The notes beneath the pieces were generated by a model. It was not told where the DNA came from. It worked only from the letters and a program-made list of their open reading frames with translations, and did no database searches. From Shinisaurus crocodilurus (taxonomy: Eukaryota > Chordata > Lepidosauria > Squamata > Shinisauridae), in assembly GCA_021292165.1 (NCBI GenBank), contig CM037877.1, positions 217,351,350 to 217,415,349 of the forward strand: 64,000 nucleotides of DNA, written 5' to 3'. Position 1 is the first letter of the stretch, and each line of letters starts with the position of its first letter. The translations under genes and the position numbers were made by a program. This document shows positions 33,902-44,799 of the stretch, in pieces.

Positions 33902-35518
33902 CTACCTTTAATAGAATGGATGAAAGAAATGGCTTTTGTTCAGATTTCCTCAAAATACCATTGTTGATTTCAAAACATTTCTGAAAATGATGGGGAAAAA
34001 CCTTACATTTCCAGTGTTTTACTGATTAGAGAGCTTTAACTGGCAAGAATATTTTTTTTTTATGTTGGAAAAGCGGGGCTGAAACATTATCACCATTCAG
34101 TTAAAAGGTACACAATGAAGGATGGTTTAAAAATCTGTTGTTATCAACAGCAACAGGAGTAATCTACCATGAGGGGAAGAGCAGAACTGTGCTTGGTGGC
34201 TGCACCCTCCCATCACATCCCTGTCACCTGTCCCCACCACCACTCTCCACACACTGGTGGAGAAGGTATGAAACAGAGAACCTGGTCTACACATATGCTG
34301 CCTGTGCCATTTAGAACACTGATTGTGAAAGGTTGTAAATCCTGTGGAGAACCTATCATAGGCTCCTTGCTTCAAATCTTCCCCCTCCACATGTGGAGGC
34401 CTGCTTGATGGGGATACAATGCTTGCTTGATGGGGATACAATGGGGTGGGTGAGTTGGCAAGCTCAGCCTCATTCTTCCCCCTCGCATGATAGTAATTTT
34501 GTGAGGATAGAACAAGTTAATAGGGCTCATGCAGGAAGAGGCAAGGGGGGGGGGTCAGTTGACCACCCTGGATGAGGCATAATTAGATTCCCAGCTTTCA
34601 TTAAACAACAAAAAAAAACATGCCTCCAACCCTTGTAGAACCTGAGATACGAGGCAAAATGCACAGCCACTATTCTGTCCATTTATTTTGTAAGCAAAAA
34701 TAGCCTGATCCTGCCTTTCAGGATTTTTAGCCAATGAATGAAGTTATACCAACATTTGACACACCCATTGTCTGGAGAAGGAACTTCCTGATTCACTGAA
34801 AAGCCTTTTGCGGGGTCTTCCCTGGTGAGAAGTGATTGCTGCCTCAAAAAATCAACTCAGAAATCCAGGATTTTAGTGTAGCTCAGATTGGACAGTAGTG
34901 TATCTACCCCAAAACAAAAGGTGGCAGCAAAGACAAGAGCTCATGATTGTTCTAACTCAGGTCTTATTAATATTTTTTTCTGAGTCTGTAAATATTTAAA
35001 TAATTACCCTGGCAATTCATGCAGATAAAGTTCATAATTATTGTATCTACCTTACAGGAGTCAGGACTGTGGCTGAGAGAGTGTGGGTTACGCCAGCCCT
35101 GCAAAGTAGTGCAGTGTTGTTATTCCCATGGGAGGGTGTTAAAATACTGTATGACAACTCGGCAGTGTAGTCCAGTGTTGCTATCCAGTCTCCTGGTGTT
35201 TGGGTTGTACTAGGGAAATGCGGGGGAGCTGTGAAACTGATTGTAACAGCTGTGCAATTTAGAGGGGGTTGTTGAGGCGTATGCATCTGTGTATATACCG
35301 TAGCTTTAAGGGAACCTGCAAGTTTTAGTTTTTGCAGCAGGCTTGGGCGGGTCCTTCCTTTCCCGCTCTCTTTTAGTGCAGACCTTGTAGCTGGGACCGC
35401 GTGCCTTATACTTCCTCAGAAGTCACAGTTTCCCCATGTATTGTAGCAATAAGAAACCCCGTTGTGAAGGTATCTGTGTGTTGCTCTGCTGAGCCTAGGA
35501 GTAGACTGTAGCCCGAGC
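33902..35518. other. unassigned sequence; small tandem repeat; possible solo LTR
   Basis: TGCTTGATGGGGATACAATG is repeated with period 22 at 34402-34445. 35060-35480 has a TATATA motif (35291) and a later AATAAG, and could be a solo LTR, but I cannot define TG/CA ends or a target duplication. Confidence 0.3.
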
Positions 35519-35679
35519 CAGTGGTGGCTCTGGGGTTTGGAGGGCCCTTGGGCACGACACCCTCTATGACCCCTTCCCTCAGTGAGTCCACCTCCTCACT
35601 GCCATGGTCACCAGCCACTGCTGCTGCTCCTCATTTCTAACACTTGCTTGGCAGGCAGAGAGCCAGTGAGCAAGTAGGC
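35519..35679 (+). mobile_element. repeat X, part 1 of 3
   Basis: CAGTGAGTCCACCTCCTCAC then TTGCTTGGCAGGCAGAGAGC and CAGTGAGCAAGTAGGC. It corresponds to 53715-53832 of the uninterrupted copy. Ends in AAGTAGGC, the target duplication of the first hAT insertion. Confidence 0.75.
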
Positions 35680-36264
35680 CAGTGATGGCGAACCTTTTTG
35701 AGCCCGAGTGCCCAAACTGCAACACAAAGCCAACTTATTTATTCAAAGTGCCAACACTGCAATTAAACCTGAATACCGAGGTTTTAGTTTTAGAAAAACA
35801 ACTCATACAGTTGTCCGAACTGATTCACATATTTTGTCTTTAAAGAAAAACACAATAACAGAGCTTTCAATGATACAAACAGTTTTTTGTTGAAAAAAAA
35901 TCAACTCAAAAAATTATTATAGTACTACATTGTACACATAGCCTGAAGGGAATTTATACAAACTTTTTAAATAATTAGGCACATGTATTTTTGGATAAGG
36001 GATTCTCAACTTGTAATATGATTATATGCCAGACTGAAATTGTATAGGGCAAGCTTTACCCCGGGTCCTTTCCCTGCTTCTACAGGTGTTGGATTAGTAA
36101 AAGTAAAAGTCAACCTGTACTAGGATGAGCAAGATAAACAAGAAAACTAAACGTGCTTAACACATTTTAAGCACTTTATGTCTTGGACTGCAAACACTGC
36201 ATTAGGTAAAAGTTTGCATTGGGCATGCTTTTGCACAATTAATGTGATTTTTGCTATTGCATGC

Positions 36265-36340
36265 TGTAGAAGTACGGTAAATTTTGAATTAGGCATCAGT
36301 TTAACAGAAAGGCCTAGAAAGGCAAGTCAGACCGCAACCA
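36265..36340 (+). repeat. 5' LTR remnant
   Basis: The first ~70 bp align with the start of the 3' LTR, with a 5-bp and a 10-bp insertion. Similarity stops after GGCAAGTCAGACC. The TATA box, polyadenylation signal and U5 present in the 3' LTR are missing here, so this end has been deleted or recombined. Confidence 0.75.
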
Positions 36341-36860
36341 CCTTGCCTGACTCTGTTCCTTCTCAAAGACTGTTAAGTCATCCCAAATTATGGGTCAGTC
36401 ACCCTGACTCCACTAAGTAAGAGGTAGCTGCAAGAGATAAGACTCTAGTGGCTGTCCATGCCCCATAGACACCAAGAGATTTAAGAAATATAGGGAAAAA
36501 AATCCTAACATGTGAGAAGAACCAGTCAAATTCAAGAAAGAATTTGAGACTGTAATTATTTATAACCTTACCTGGATAGACTTAAATCAATTACTTAAGA
36601 CTTGTTCTGCCAACAGTAGTCTTAAGAAAGAAAATAAAAAGAAATGGCCAGTAACTGATGATCCAAAGTTTAATGATCCTGATAGAGATGCAAATGAAAT
36701 TACTTGATGTGCTTCTACGAGAAATCAGAGTCAAAGCAAAGAAGTTAAATGTTCTACAAATTGAAGGCTTCAGCAATGAAATATTCTAGAGATGCCCTTA
36801 CTACAGTAAGTGAAACCTAAAACTGACTAGATCAAGATAAATAACTAAACAAAATAAAAG

Positions 36861-37172
36861 TTGCCAGCTGACTATATGGACAGATTAAAAGAAATATTTT
36901 TGAGGTTTTCGGGAATAGGAGATCCTGAGAAGGATGCCCCTCATGTTATCGGGGGAGCATTTGTTGCAGGACTGTTACCTAAAGTAAGAGAGCAGCTGAA
37001 GACAGTATGTGCAGGATGGCAAACTGCAAGCCTGGCAGATTTAACCAATTATGCCAACCACTGCATGGCCATCCTAGATAAGAAGAAAGAAGAGAAGGAA
37101 TGTAAATTGATGCATTTGCAAATCCAACAACTAGATCTAAAGAGAGGCAGAAGAAGAAGAAAAAGTCAGTAA
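36861..37172 (+). pseudogene. ERV Gag capsid C-terminal fragment
   Basis: About 104 codons, with a short further stretch upstream. The pattern is that of gamma-type capsid: a P-x-x-Y-x-x-R-L-K-E motif near the start, a hydrophobic AFVAGLLPKVREQL helix region, a segment ending in NHCMAILDKKKEE, and a basic tail of K and R. Upstream matrix and downstream nucleocapsid are not found. The frame ends in TAA. Identification is by pattern only. Confidence 0.65.
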
Positions 37173-37946
37173 GTGCAGCTGTCCCTTTAAAGTAAAACCT
37201 CTGCCTGCTCGCCCAGTTGCCTAGAAAAGAAAAACACAAACTAGCAAATCACATTCCTAAAAGATTAGAAGCCAAACACAAGATCTAAGAATGGCAAGAA
37301 GTACTCAAAGAACCCTGTGTTGTGTTAAAGAAAAACAACAACAATAACAAACGTTTGTGAGCTTTTTTTGTGCAAGGTGTTCCTGAGCATAAGCAAAGTT
37401 TTGGTGCCTTTTGGAGTCTCCACCAGTCCTGTGTTTAGTGAAGAATGAGAGAGTGTGCTCCTAACCAAAGCACACACTTCCTCACATCTGAACTAGAGGC
37501 GAGAAGTCCCAAAATGAAAAGAAAAATGATTTGTTATAGCTGCTAGCAAAATCAAATAAAATATTTTTTAAAATGGCAGCAACACTCATGAGTGTTTGTG
37601 GCTGCATTCAAGTTTTGCCTTTAAGTTTTAGTGCCCAGTTTTGTTAGAGTGGGCTTTCCTGAATTTCACCCCTCCCCTCTTTAACATAATCCATGCTTAG
37701 TTAGTTTTTGCCAAAGGCAAACCAACAAAGCATCTTTGGGTTAATGTGGGCAGTTTAATTTCAGAATTTATGCTTGGCTAGTAGCTTTATGGCAAGCTAG
37801 CAGAAAACTTTTGTTAAATAGTATTTAGGTGCAACATAGCACAGTAGCACCAAGATACTAAAAGAATTGTAATTCCTGTTTCACTTTATTATTAGGCGGG
37901 TTTTCAAGAAAAGTGTTCTAGTTTAAATTACACAAGTGCTCCCTTT

Positions 37947-38045
37947 GTGGCTCATGATGGCTCAGCTTGTCTGAGCGTGGGGGGGGGGGGGTTGGACTCG
38001 ATGGCCTTGTAGGCCCCTTCCAACTCTATTATGAATCTATGAATC
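37947..38045 (+). mobile_element. 5S-derived SINE, copy 6, promoter deleted, inside the ERV
   Basis: The head GTGGCTCATGATGGCTCAGC and TTGTCTGAGCGTGG is joined through a run of eleven G to the CR1-like tail GTTGGACTCGATGGCC ... CTCTATTATGAATC. About 75 bp, all of the 5S control region, is missing. It lies in the ERV segment that should hold pol. Confidence 0.85.
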
Positions 38046-38494
38046 ATCACAGTTGCCACTATATTTTTTATAAGTGCAGCTTCTAATTGCTAATAGTTTT
38101 GGCATCCCAGTATTTTTAAACCTTTGGTTGCATAAGTGCCTTATTTTTTGGCTTTCTTGTGTTTTAAAAAAAGTAGCATTTGGTTAGTTTTCTAATTAAA
38201 GCTTGGTTTGCTTTGCTAAAGATTTTTATTGTTAACCCCTCCAGATTTCCTGGCAAAAGACAGGCAAGCCTAATTTTAAAAGGTCAATTCTTCCTGCATT
38301 TCTCCCCCTTGCCAGACTTTATAGCAATGTCACAAGCATCTGCTAATACACCTGGATTGCAAAATCTTGCTGCTATCCAGAATTTGACCCCAGAAAATTG
38401 GGGGTGGGAGGAGACACATGGAAATTGGCAAAATGCTTTCTTTCTAAAGACTCTATGCATCATTTGGACGGCCACCTAGTGATATCCAGAGTTC

Positions 38495-38839
38495 TTTCCC
38501 CTAAATTACTCACATGCTCCATAGACTGTTGCATGTGAGCAAAGGGGGGATCATTGATTTGTTTAACAAAGATTGGTTTGGATTAAATTTTACATCTGCA
38601 GCAACTCAGTCCTGTGCCCAATGTGCGGTATGCCAGGCTCATAACAGTGGTAAGCCTGTAAAAAAAAACACCCCAAAATGAGCATGCACCCCAGACCCCG
38701 GGGACCTTTTGTAAATATACAAATTGATTTTATTGAAATGCCTAAGTGTTGTTCCTATCAATATGTTCTTGTAGTTATTTGTATGTATTCTAAATGGGTT
38801 GAAGCATACCCTTGTGTGAAGGCTGACACCTCAACAGTA

Positions 38840-38877
<38 letters not shown>

Positions 38878-39193
38878 GCTAAAATAATTGATCCCCAGAT
38901 TCAGAATACCTTGCTCCATAAACAGTGACAGAAAATCACATTTTACTGGACAGGTGGTAAGAGAAGTGTGCAGGACATTACAAGTCCAGCAACATTTCCA
39001 TTGCCTGTACCATCCACAATCTGCGGGAGCTATAGAAAGACATAATAGAATACTGAAAAGCAAACTGGCTAGAATAGGTGCAGAGACAAGACTAAAATGG
39101 CTAGATGCACTGCCCATAGCCCTCATGACTATGAGATCCACAGCAAATCAAGGACTTGAGCCCTCATGGGATATTAATGAGACACCAATCTAG
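38495..39193 (+). pseudogene. ERV integrase, interrupted by a poly(A) run
   Basis: Has the N-terminal HHCC zinc-binding pattern (His codons near 38508-38530, CAQC near 38613) and the catalytic triad: Asp at 38726-38728, Asp at 38927-38929, Glu at 39035-39037, with 35 residues between the last two (DD35E). Between the first and second Asp lies a run of 32 A (38843-38874), then a TAA stop at 38885-38887. The frame is the same on both sides. The frame closes at 39193 and no C-terminal domain is clear. Expected to be inactive. Confidence 0.85.
38843..38874. repeat. (A)32 run inside the integrase
   Basis: An uninterrupted A run preceded by GC and followed by TTGGCT, read as poly-lysine in the integrase frame. 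Confidence 0.95.
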
Positions 39194-39937
39194 ACCTAGC
39201 CAGACATATACACCTGCTTGATGATACAATTCAAAATTACTGCAAGGCCCTAATGAGATGTGTGAAGACTTTTTATTCACAGATAGAGGTGGCTCAGCAC
39301 CAGCCCAGCACTGAAAGACACTCTACTGAACCAAGTGACTGGATTAAGATAGATCAAAGAAGATCATCTGCTGGATCCAAAGTGGAAAAGCACCATACCA
39401 GGTACTTGAAAGCTGTGAAGTGCCAAGGACTCCAGACGTGGATCCAAGCCTCCCAACATCTCCACCCGCGATGAGAATGAGGACACAATAACGCCTCCAC
39501 CAATTCAGGTTGAAATGTGCTAGTAACCTCTCCCCCTGAAACAGAAGAATTTGTGCCAGGACATCAATATCATCTCAGACCTCGGACGGGACGACCATCA
39601 AAGACAACACCCAGAGGATCGGACGAGAAGAACTGATGTCATCATTTTAGAAGAACACCACCTGAGCCAGGAGCCTTACTTATCAGCCCTTTAGTACATC
39701 AAAGTCAGAACAAGAAGAAACACCTGTAGTTGTGCTCTTGTTAGTGACTGGTGGTTCTTTTGCCTTAATTGATATATATATTAATATTTGAAACAATATG
39801 GCCAAATGGAGTATGGTTATATTCTTAGAGCTCATAGTCCTCATCCAACCTGCCTTCCAGGAAAATACTTACATTCAGCTTTCTTTAAAGTTTGCACAAA
39901 GATTTAATGCTACCAACTGCTAGGGGTATGTAGCCAC

Positions 39938-40755
39938 ATGCCAGTACATTCCCAGGGAGGAGTTCCCATGTTGCCAGTGCCCATTACACTAGTAAACTTG
40001 ACCTTCACCAACAGACCCTTGTACTCCAAGGGTCCAGGTTACTTGCAAGTTGTTCCTACATTGGGGGAATGGTGTTTTACACGCAACAAAACACAAAATC
40101 AGCCCTCCACATTTGTAGGACAAAGTCAATGTAAGCATTATTTCACCCCTCATGGAAATTGAAGAAATAACCATACTGCCAAACCCATATTCTGCACCAA
40201 TTATGGAATTACTTCTCCTGAAGTAATCAAACTATGGGAAATTCTCTTAAATATAGTACCTGGAAAAGTTTTAATGATAAACTGTGGGACTGTACCCTTA
40301 CAGGGAAAGGGCAGTGTTTTCGCAATGCCACAATGCAAAATAGTACTGCCAAAGATGACATTAGACATGGTGTTTGCCTCAAAAGGTGGAGTATGCGCCT
40401 TGATTGGTCAAGAGTGTTGTGTGTTTATTCCTGATAATTACAATCAGAAAAGATACGTGAAATTGCTTTTGTTGCCCCTGACAAAAGCCTGGAAATATGG
40501 TCTTGGCTAAGAAGCTGGATACCAAACCTAAGAAGTTGGGGTAGAGCAATTGTTCATGGATTAATAACCCTATTGCTTGTATTTGTTGGGTTTTATCAAT
40601 TATTATTGTTAAGCAAGTGTTGTTTTACTACCTGCAGCAGAAGCAAAAGCTCTGTATTGACTCAGAAAGAAAAAATGATGCTTGAAAGGATTGATCAGGA
40701 GAGAGAAAAGGTAAAAGAAGCTTTAGATGCTGAATGTAACAGTTACAAGTGTTAG
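39938..40755 (+). pseudogene. ERV Env fragments
   Basis: Three pieces in different frames. 39938-40162 is a surface-subunit-like stretch with several Cys and N-x-T/S sites. 40274-40510 contains CALIGQECC (40394-40420), the C-x6-CC motif of gamma-type transmembrane subunits. 40555-40755 reads a hydrophobic membrane segment (LLLVFVGFYQLLLLSKCCF) and a charged cytoplasmic tail. Stops and frame changes separate them, and the stretch before the CX6CC motif is too short for a full Env, so the gene is broken. Confidence 0.75.
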
Positions 40756-40770
40756 TTGTGCTATAAAAGC

Positions 40771-40784
40771 ACAAAAGGGGGGAA
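40771..40784 (+). other. ERV polypurine tract
   Basis: ACAAAAGGGGGGAA lies immediately before the 3' LTR start TGTAGAAG, in the position of the plus-strand primer. Confidence 0.8.
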
Positions 40785-41223
40785 TGTAGAAGTAAATTTT
40801 GAATTAGGCATCAGTTTAACAGAAAGGCAAGTCAGACCTTTCCTTGGCCTTCCAAGAACATGCCCTGACAAGTCAGACCTTCCATGAACAACCCTGATGG
40901 GCAAATCTCTCATGTGCCTAGCCTCTGCTCTGTTATGCTAAAATTACTGTGAGCCATGTCCCCCTTGCAAAAGACTGTACTGATTACCTTATGTAAAAGC
41001 CTTGATGGCTGTGAGAAGTGTTTTTTTTTTAATTGTTATTAAAAAAACTGGTTGTTATCTGATCTCTATGTGATACTATTCAGTATAAATATGGGAGTGT
41101 CTCCCTTGCATTCTTGTTGGCATTCCTGACTGTGCTCAGATGCCATCCGTGAATTCACTAATAAACTTTCCTCTCTAAGAACCTCTTCAAAACACAATGC
41201 AGTAGATAAATTTTTCCACAACA
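40785..41223 (+). repeat. 3' LTR of the ERV, complete
   Basis: 439 bp from TGTAGAAG to CCACAACA. A TATA box (TATAAAT) is at 41084-41090 and a polyadenylation signal AATAAA at 41160-41165, in the usual U3-R-U5 order. GACAAGTCAGACCTTCC repeats an earlier GGCAAGTCAGACCTTTCC in U3. Confidence 0.85.
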
Positions 41224-41561
41224 ATGTATGCTGAGAATTTGTCAAACCTTGGCTCATACTCCGTTAGTTTGAGAGCAACACATGCAGCACTCAGGTCAAC
41301 TGTTAGGGCTTTACATCCAAGCCCTGCTCTGTACATCATTCTTCAAAATCTTTAAAATGTGATAACAATGTAGAAAAGAATTCTGTAACAGGAATTCTAG
41401 AATAAAATCATTCTGTTCCACACTGTGAGAAAGAACAAGATCATTAGTGTTTTGCAGAAGGGGACGGTCTTTTCGCGATCTGGTGACCAATGGCTCACGT
41501 GCCCACAGAGAGGTCCCTGCGTGCCAGCTGTGGCACCCGTGCCATAGGTTCGCCATCACTG

Positions 41562-41717
41562 AAGTAGGCAGTGACATTGACTCCTCCTCCTCCCCGCCAC
41601 CACCACCACTGTTGTCTGGGTCAGAGTGAGAGGCAGGTGAACAAGCAGGTTGTAATGGAGACGAGGAGGAGCAACTCCAGAGGGCTCTTGTCAGTAAGCC
41701 CCTGCTGGGGTCTAGGC
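41562..41717 (+). mobile_element. repeat X, part 2 of 3
   Basis: Resumes with AAGTAGGC, then CAGTGACATTGACTCC, TTGTCTGGGTCAGAG, GAGGCAGGTGAACAAGCAGG, and ends CCTGCTGGGGTCTAGGC. It matches 53833-53965 of the uninterrupted copy. Confidence 0.8.
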
Positions 41718-42252
41718 CAGTGAAGGCGAACCTATGGCACGCGTGCCACAGCTGGCACGCAGGGACCAATCTGTGGACACGCGAGAGGAGCGAGATCAGG
41801 CAGGGATTGCAGGGAGGATTCCCGAAGGGGAGGGGCAGGAGAGCAAGCGGAGAGAGGCCAGGCGAGGTGGGGAGGGCAGCTGTAGCTTTAAATGAAGATT
41901 CCCCGAGGGGAGGGGTGGGAGAGCAAGCGGGCAGCTGCTGTTTTAAATGCTTTAAATGAAGATTCCCCGAGGGGCGGGGCGGGAGAGCAAGCTGGGAAAG
42001 GCAAGGCAAGGCAAGGTGGGCAGCTGCTGCTTTAAATGCTAGGTCGGTTCCTCTCCGCCTCTCTCTCACCTGTGCACTCGCTCTCAACCCTGCCTGCCTG
42101 CAAAGGAGTGGCTGGGCTGCTCCTTTAAATCCCCGTGCTCATGCACACTCCTCTTCCTCCAGCGTTGCCTACCTCAAAACCGATTCTTCAGGCCCAGTTG
42201 CTCTGAAAAGTCTCAGTCTCTCCCTCTCCCTCTCCCTCTCTCCTCTCCCTCT

Positions 42253-42299
<47 letters not shown>

Positions 42300-43649
42300 C
42301 AAGAAAGAAGCAGAGACTGACCTACTGCCTCATTCAGACACAGCAGCCAAACAGGACATACATATATACACAGCCAGTCCTGGCCCAGGGCCAGGACATT
42401 TTGCTGCCTGAAGAGGACTGGCAAATGCCTCGCATTTCTCACTGGATGATCTGGGCCAGTCACTACCTCTCAACCTAACCTACCTCACAGGATTGTTGTG
42501 AGGGTAAAAATGGAGAGATCATTTGTTCCTGGAGGAAAGGCAAAACAAATATGAGAGCCAGTGTAGTGGTAAGAGACCTGGGTGCTAGTCCCCACCTGTT
42601 GCTGTGTTTTTAATGTGTTTGAATGTATTAGTTTACTGTTTTTATCAAGTTTATTTGTGATTGTAAGCCACCTTGAGTGCCAATTTTCTTTGTACCCCTT
42701 GAGTGCAGGGTACAAATCAAATCAATAAATAAAACCCAGCCCATTAGCAGACTGGATAACTCTGGACTACACTGTAGTACAGCCTAAATTACATGTTAAA
42801 TTCAGGATTACCAAGTATATATCCTAATTACCAAAAACACTAATGATCTTGTTCTTTCTCACAGTGTAGAACAGAACGATTTTGTTCTAGAATTCAACGG
42901 AATTACGGAATTCTTTTCTACATTGTTATCACATTTAAAAGATTTTGAAGAATGATGCACAGAGCATGGCTTGGATGTAAAGCCCTAACAGTTGACCTGA
43001 GTGCTGCATGTGTTGCTCTCAAACTAACGGAGTATGAGCCAAGGTTTGACAAATTATCAGCATGCATGCAAGAGCAAAAATCACATTAATTGTGCAAAAG
43101 CATGTCCAATGCAAACTTTTACCTAATGCAGTGTTTGCAGTCTAAGACATAAAGTGTTTAAAATGTGTTAAACACGTTTAGTTTTCTTGTTTATCTTGCT
43201 CATCCTAGTACAGTTTGACTTTTACTTTTACTAATCCGACACCTGTAGAAGCAGGGAAAGGACCCGGGGTAAAGCTTGCCCCATACAATTTCAGTCTGGC
43301 ATATAATCATATTACAAGTTGAGAATCCCTTATCCAAAAATACATGTGCCTAATTATTTAAACAGTTTGTATAAATTCCCTTCAGGCTATGTGTACAATG
43401 TAGTACTATAATAATTTTTGAGTTGATTTTTTTTTCAACAAAAAACTGTTTGTATCATTGAAAGCTCTGTTATTGTGTTTTTCTTTAAAGACAAAATATG
43501 TGAATCAGTTCGGACAACTGTATGAGTTGTTTTTCTAAAACTAAAACCTCGGTATTCAGGTTTAATTGCAGTGTTGGCACTTTGAAATAAATAAGTTGGT
43601 TTTGTGTTGCAGTTTGGGCACTCGGGCTCAAAAAGGTTCGCCATCACTG
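41718..43649 (-). mobile_element. hAT element (CAGTGATGGCGAACC family), copy 2, inverted
   Basis: Ends CAGTGAAGGCGAACCTATGG and GGTTCGCCATCACTG. Duplication GTCTAGGC is exact (41710-41717 and 43650-43657). Reverse complement of copy 1 outside an extra block at about 41795-42835. The site where copy 1 carries the ERV is intact here (TCAGCATGCATGCAAGAG near 43058-43075). Confidence 0.92.
41795..42835. repeat. CpG-rich extra block with tandem repeats in hAT copy 2
   Basis: Three tandem versions of a ~75-bp unit containing GATTCCCCGAGGGG and GGGAGAGCAAGC lie at 41815-42020. Then comes a CTCTCC/(CA)n tract (42214-42296), a MIR-like core (GGGCCAGTCACTACCTCTCAA at about 42452), and an L2-type tail (TTGTAAGCCACCTTGAGTGCC near 42662, ending AATAAATAAAA). 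The 258-codon minus frame over this block is not a gene. Confidence 0.6.
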
Positions 43650-43710
43650 GTCTAGGCCCTCAGCAGGTGCCCAATCATGCCTACCCTTGATGCTGGCCCT
43701 GAACTGAGCA
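43650..43710 (+). mobile_element. repeat X, part 3 of 3
   Basis: Resumes GTCTAGGCCCTCAGCAGGTGCC and ends CCTTGATGCTGGCCCTG, the same end as at 54003-54020. Confidence 0.8.
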
Positions 43711-44636
43711 GGTTACCCTCACCTTCATGCTTGGAATGGCCCATGGCCCTTTACAGGACTCTAAAACAGACTCCACTGGTTCACTACCATTCCGTGTTTG
43801 TGCATCTGTTTTTCCCCCTCTTGTTCTTGAGGGTTTTGTTTTGTTTTTTTTAAATATCCTTACTCAGTTTAGTTGGAGTTCATGAAGCTTATTGTGTGCT
43901 GTCAAATTCCCAAGATTTTCTGCCACTCTGCATAGGCTTCTAAAAATAATGAAATATGACTTTAAGCAACAAAGCACGTGGAGACACATAAGGAAAATGC
44001 ACACATGTATTGTAGCAGCACATGCTATATGTGTGAATTACAATCACACACTACTGTGCAGCTTTGCCCATGGAAAAATTCCTGTGGACACCCATGATAG
44101 GGCTATAATATATGTACATTCACATGGGTACACACTACACATTGATAACGTATGAGGAAAAGATGATTTGAAAACAGCAGCAAAGTACAATGCAGAGTGG
44201 TCTGAACAAAGTCCAGAAATCAAACCCAGAAAGATGGTGTACAGCTCATGCATTGGTGCCACTCTGGAAACCAGTTTAGGTAAGCTGCAATCCCAAAATT
44301 GAGCAAAAGGTGGCTAGGAGGATTGTGTTGAAATATTAAACCAATTTTATTTAAATATTTAACCCATACTAAAAATATTTTTGTATTAGGAACCGATTCT
44401 GGTCCCCCGGCAAGGGGATTCAAAGGCTCCCTCCTGCGTTGGATCCATCAAACACACATGGATGCAGGGAAATGTCAAGTTTAGGTTTATTGTGTTCTCT
44501 GCCAGTTATTTCATTGGTTTGGAGTCTTCACAGCAGACCCATTTCAGGAACAGAGCTCTGCTGGCTACACTGCCCCCCCTCCAGTGGACTTACAGGTACA
44601 TCCTTTTCTCTCCCTACCAATATCTCCTTCTCAGAG
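43711..44636. other. unassigned sequence
   Basis: No repeat or exon recognised. A short T-run and the small frames at 43892-44675 are without motifs. Confidence 0.4.
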
Positions 44637-44799
44637 ACTCACACTGGCTCAGCTTGTCTGAGTGTGGAAAGCTAAGCAGGGTCAGCCTGGTTATTACTTG
44701 GATGGGATACCCCTCCTCTAGTTTCCTGCATTGAGCAGGGGGTTGGACTTGATAGCCTTGTCGGCTCCTTCCAACTCTATATCTATGAAATCTATGAAA
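44637..44799 (+). mobile_element. 5S-derived SINE, copy 7
   Basis: CACTGGCTCAGCTTGTCTGAG, GCTAAGCAGGGTCAGCCTGG (one G missing in box A/intermediate spacing), TTACTTGGATGGGATACCCC, tail to CTATGAAATCTATGAAAA. Confidence 0.87.

Larger units (their letters stand above)
36265..41223 (+). mobile_element. defective gammaretrovirus-like ERV
   Basis: Begins TGTAGAAGTACGG and ends CCACAACA. Flanks ATGC (36261-36264) and ATGT (41224-41227) are a 4-bp duplication with one change. The empty site at 43067-43071 of the sister hAT element confirms the boundaries. Order: truncated 5' LTR, Gag capsid fragment, about 1.3 kb of unrecognised sequence where protease, reverse transcriptase and RNase H would be expected, integrase, Env fragments, polypurine tract, complete 3' LTR. 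All frames are broken, so it cannot be functional. The CX6CC Env motif and integrase type support a gamma-like class I ERV. Confidence 0.88.
35680..41561 (+). mobile_element. hAT element (CAGTGATGGCGAACC family), copy 1, containing an ERV
   Basis: Ends CAGTGATGGCGAACCT and AGGTTCGCCATCACTG. Duplication AAGTAGGC is exact on both sides (35672-35679 and 41562-41569). Without the ERV (36265-41223 plus a 4-bp duplication) the element is about 0.92 kb and non-coding. The left arm (GAGCCCGAGTGCCCAAACTG) and right arm (CCGTGCCATAGG, CGTGCCAGCTGTGGCAC) match the inverted copy at 41718-43649. The family name hAT rests on the 8-bp duplication and the CAGTG end. Confidence 0.92.

Noticed and set aside
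35060..35480. Solo LTR
   Set aside because: TATA and polyadenylation-like motifs are in order, but no TG/CA ends or target duplication could be found.
41311..42087. 258-codon minus-strand open frame
   Set aside because: Runs across the hAT copy 1 end, repeat X and the CpG-rich tandem block of hAT copy 2. No domain; the frame is a product of GC-rich repeats.
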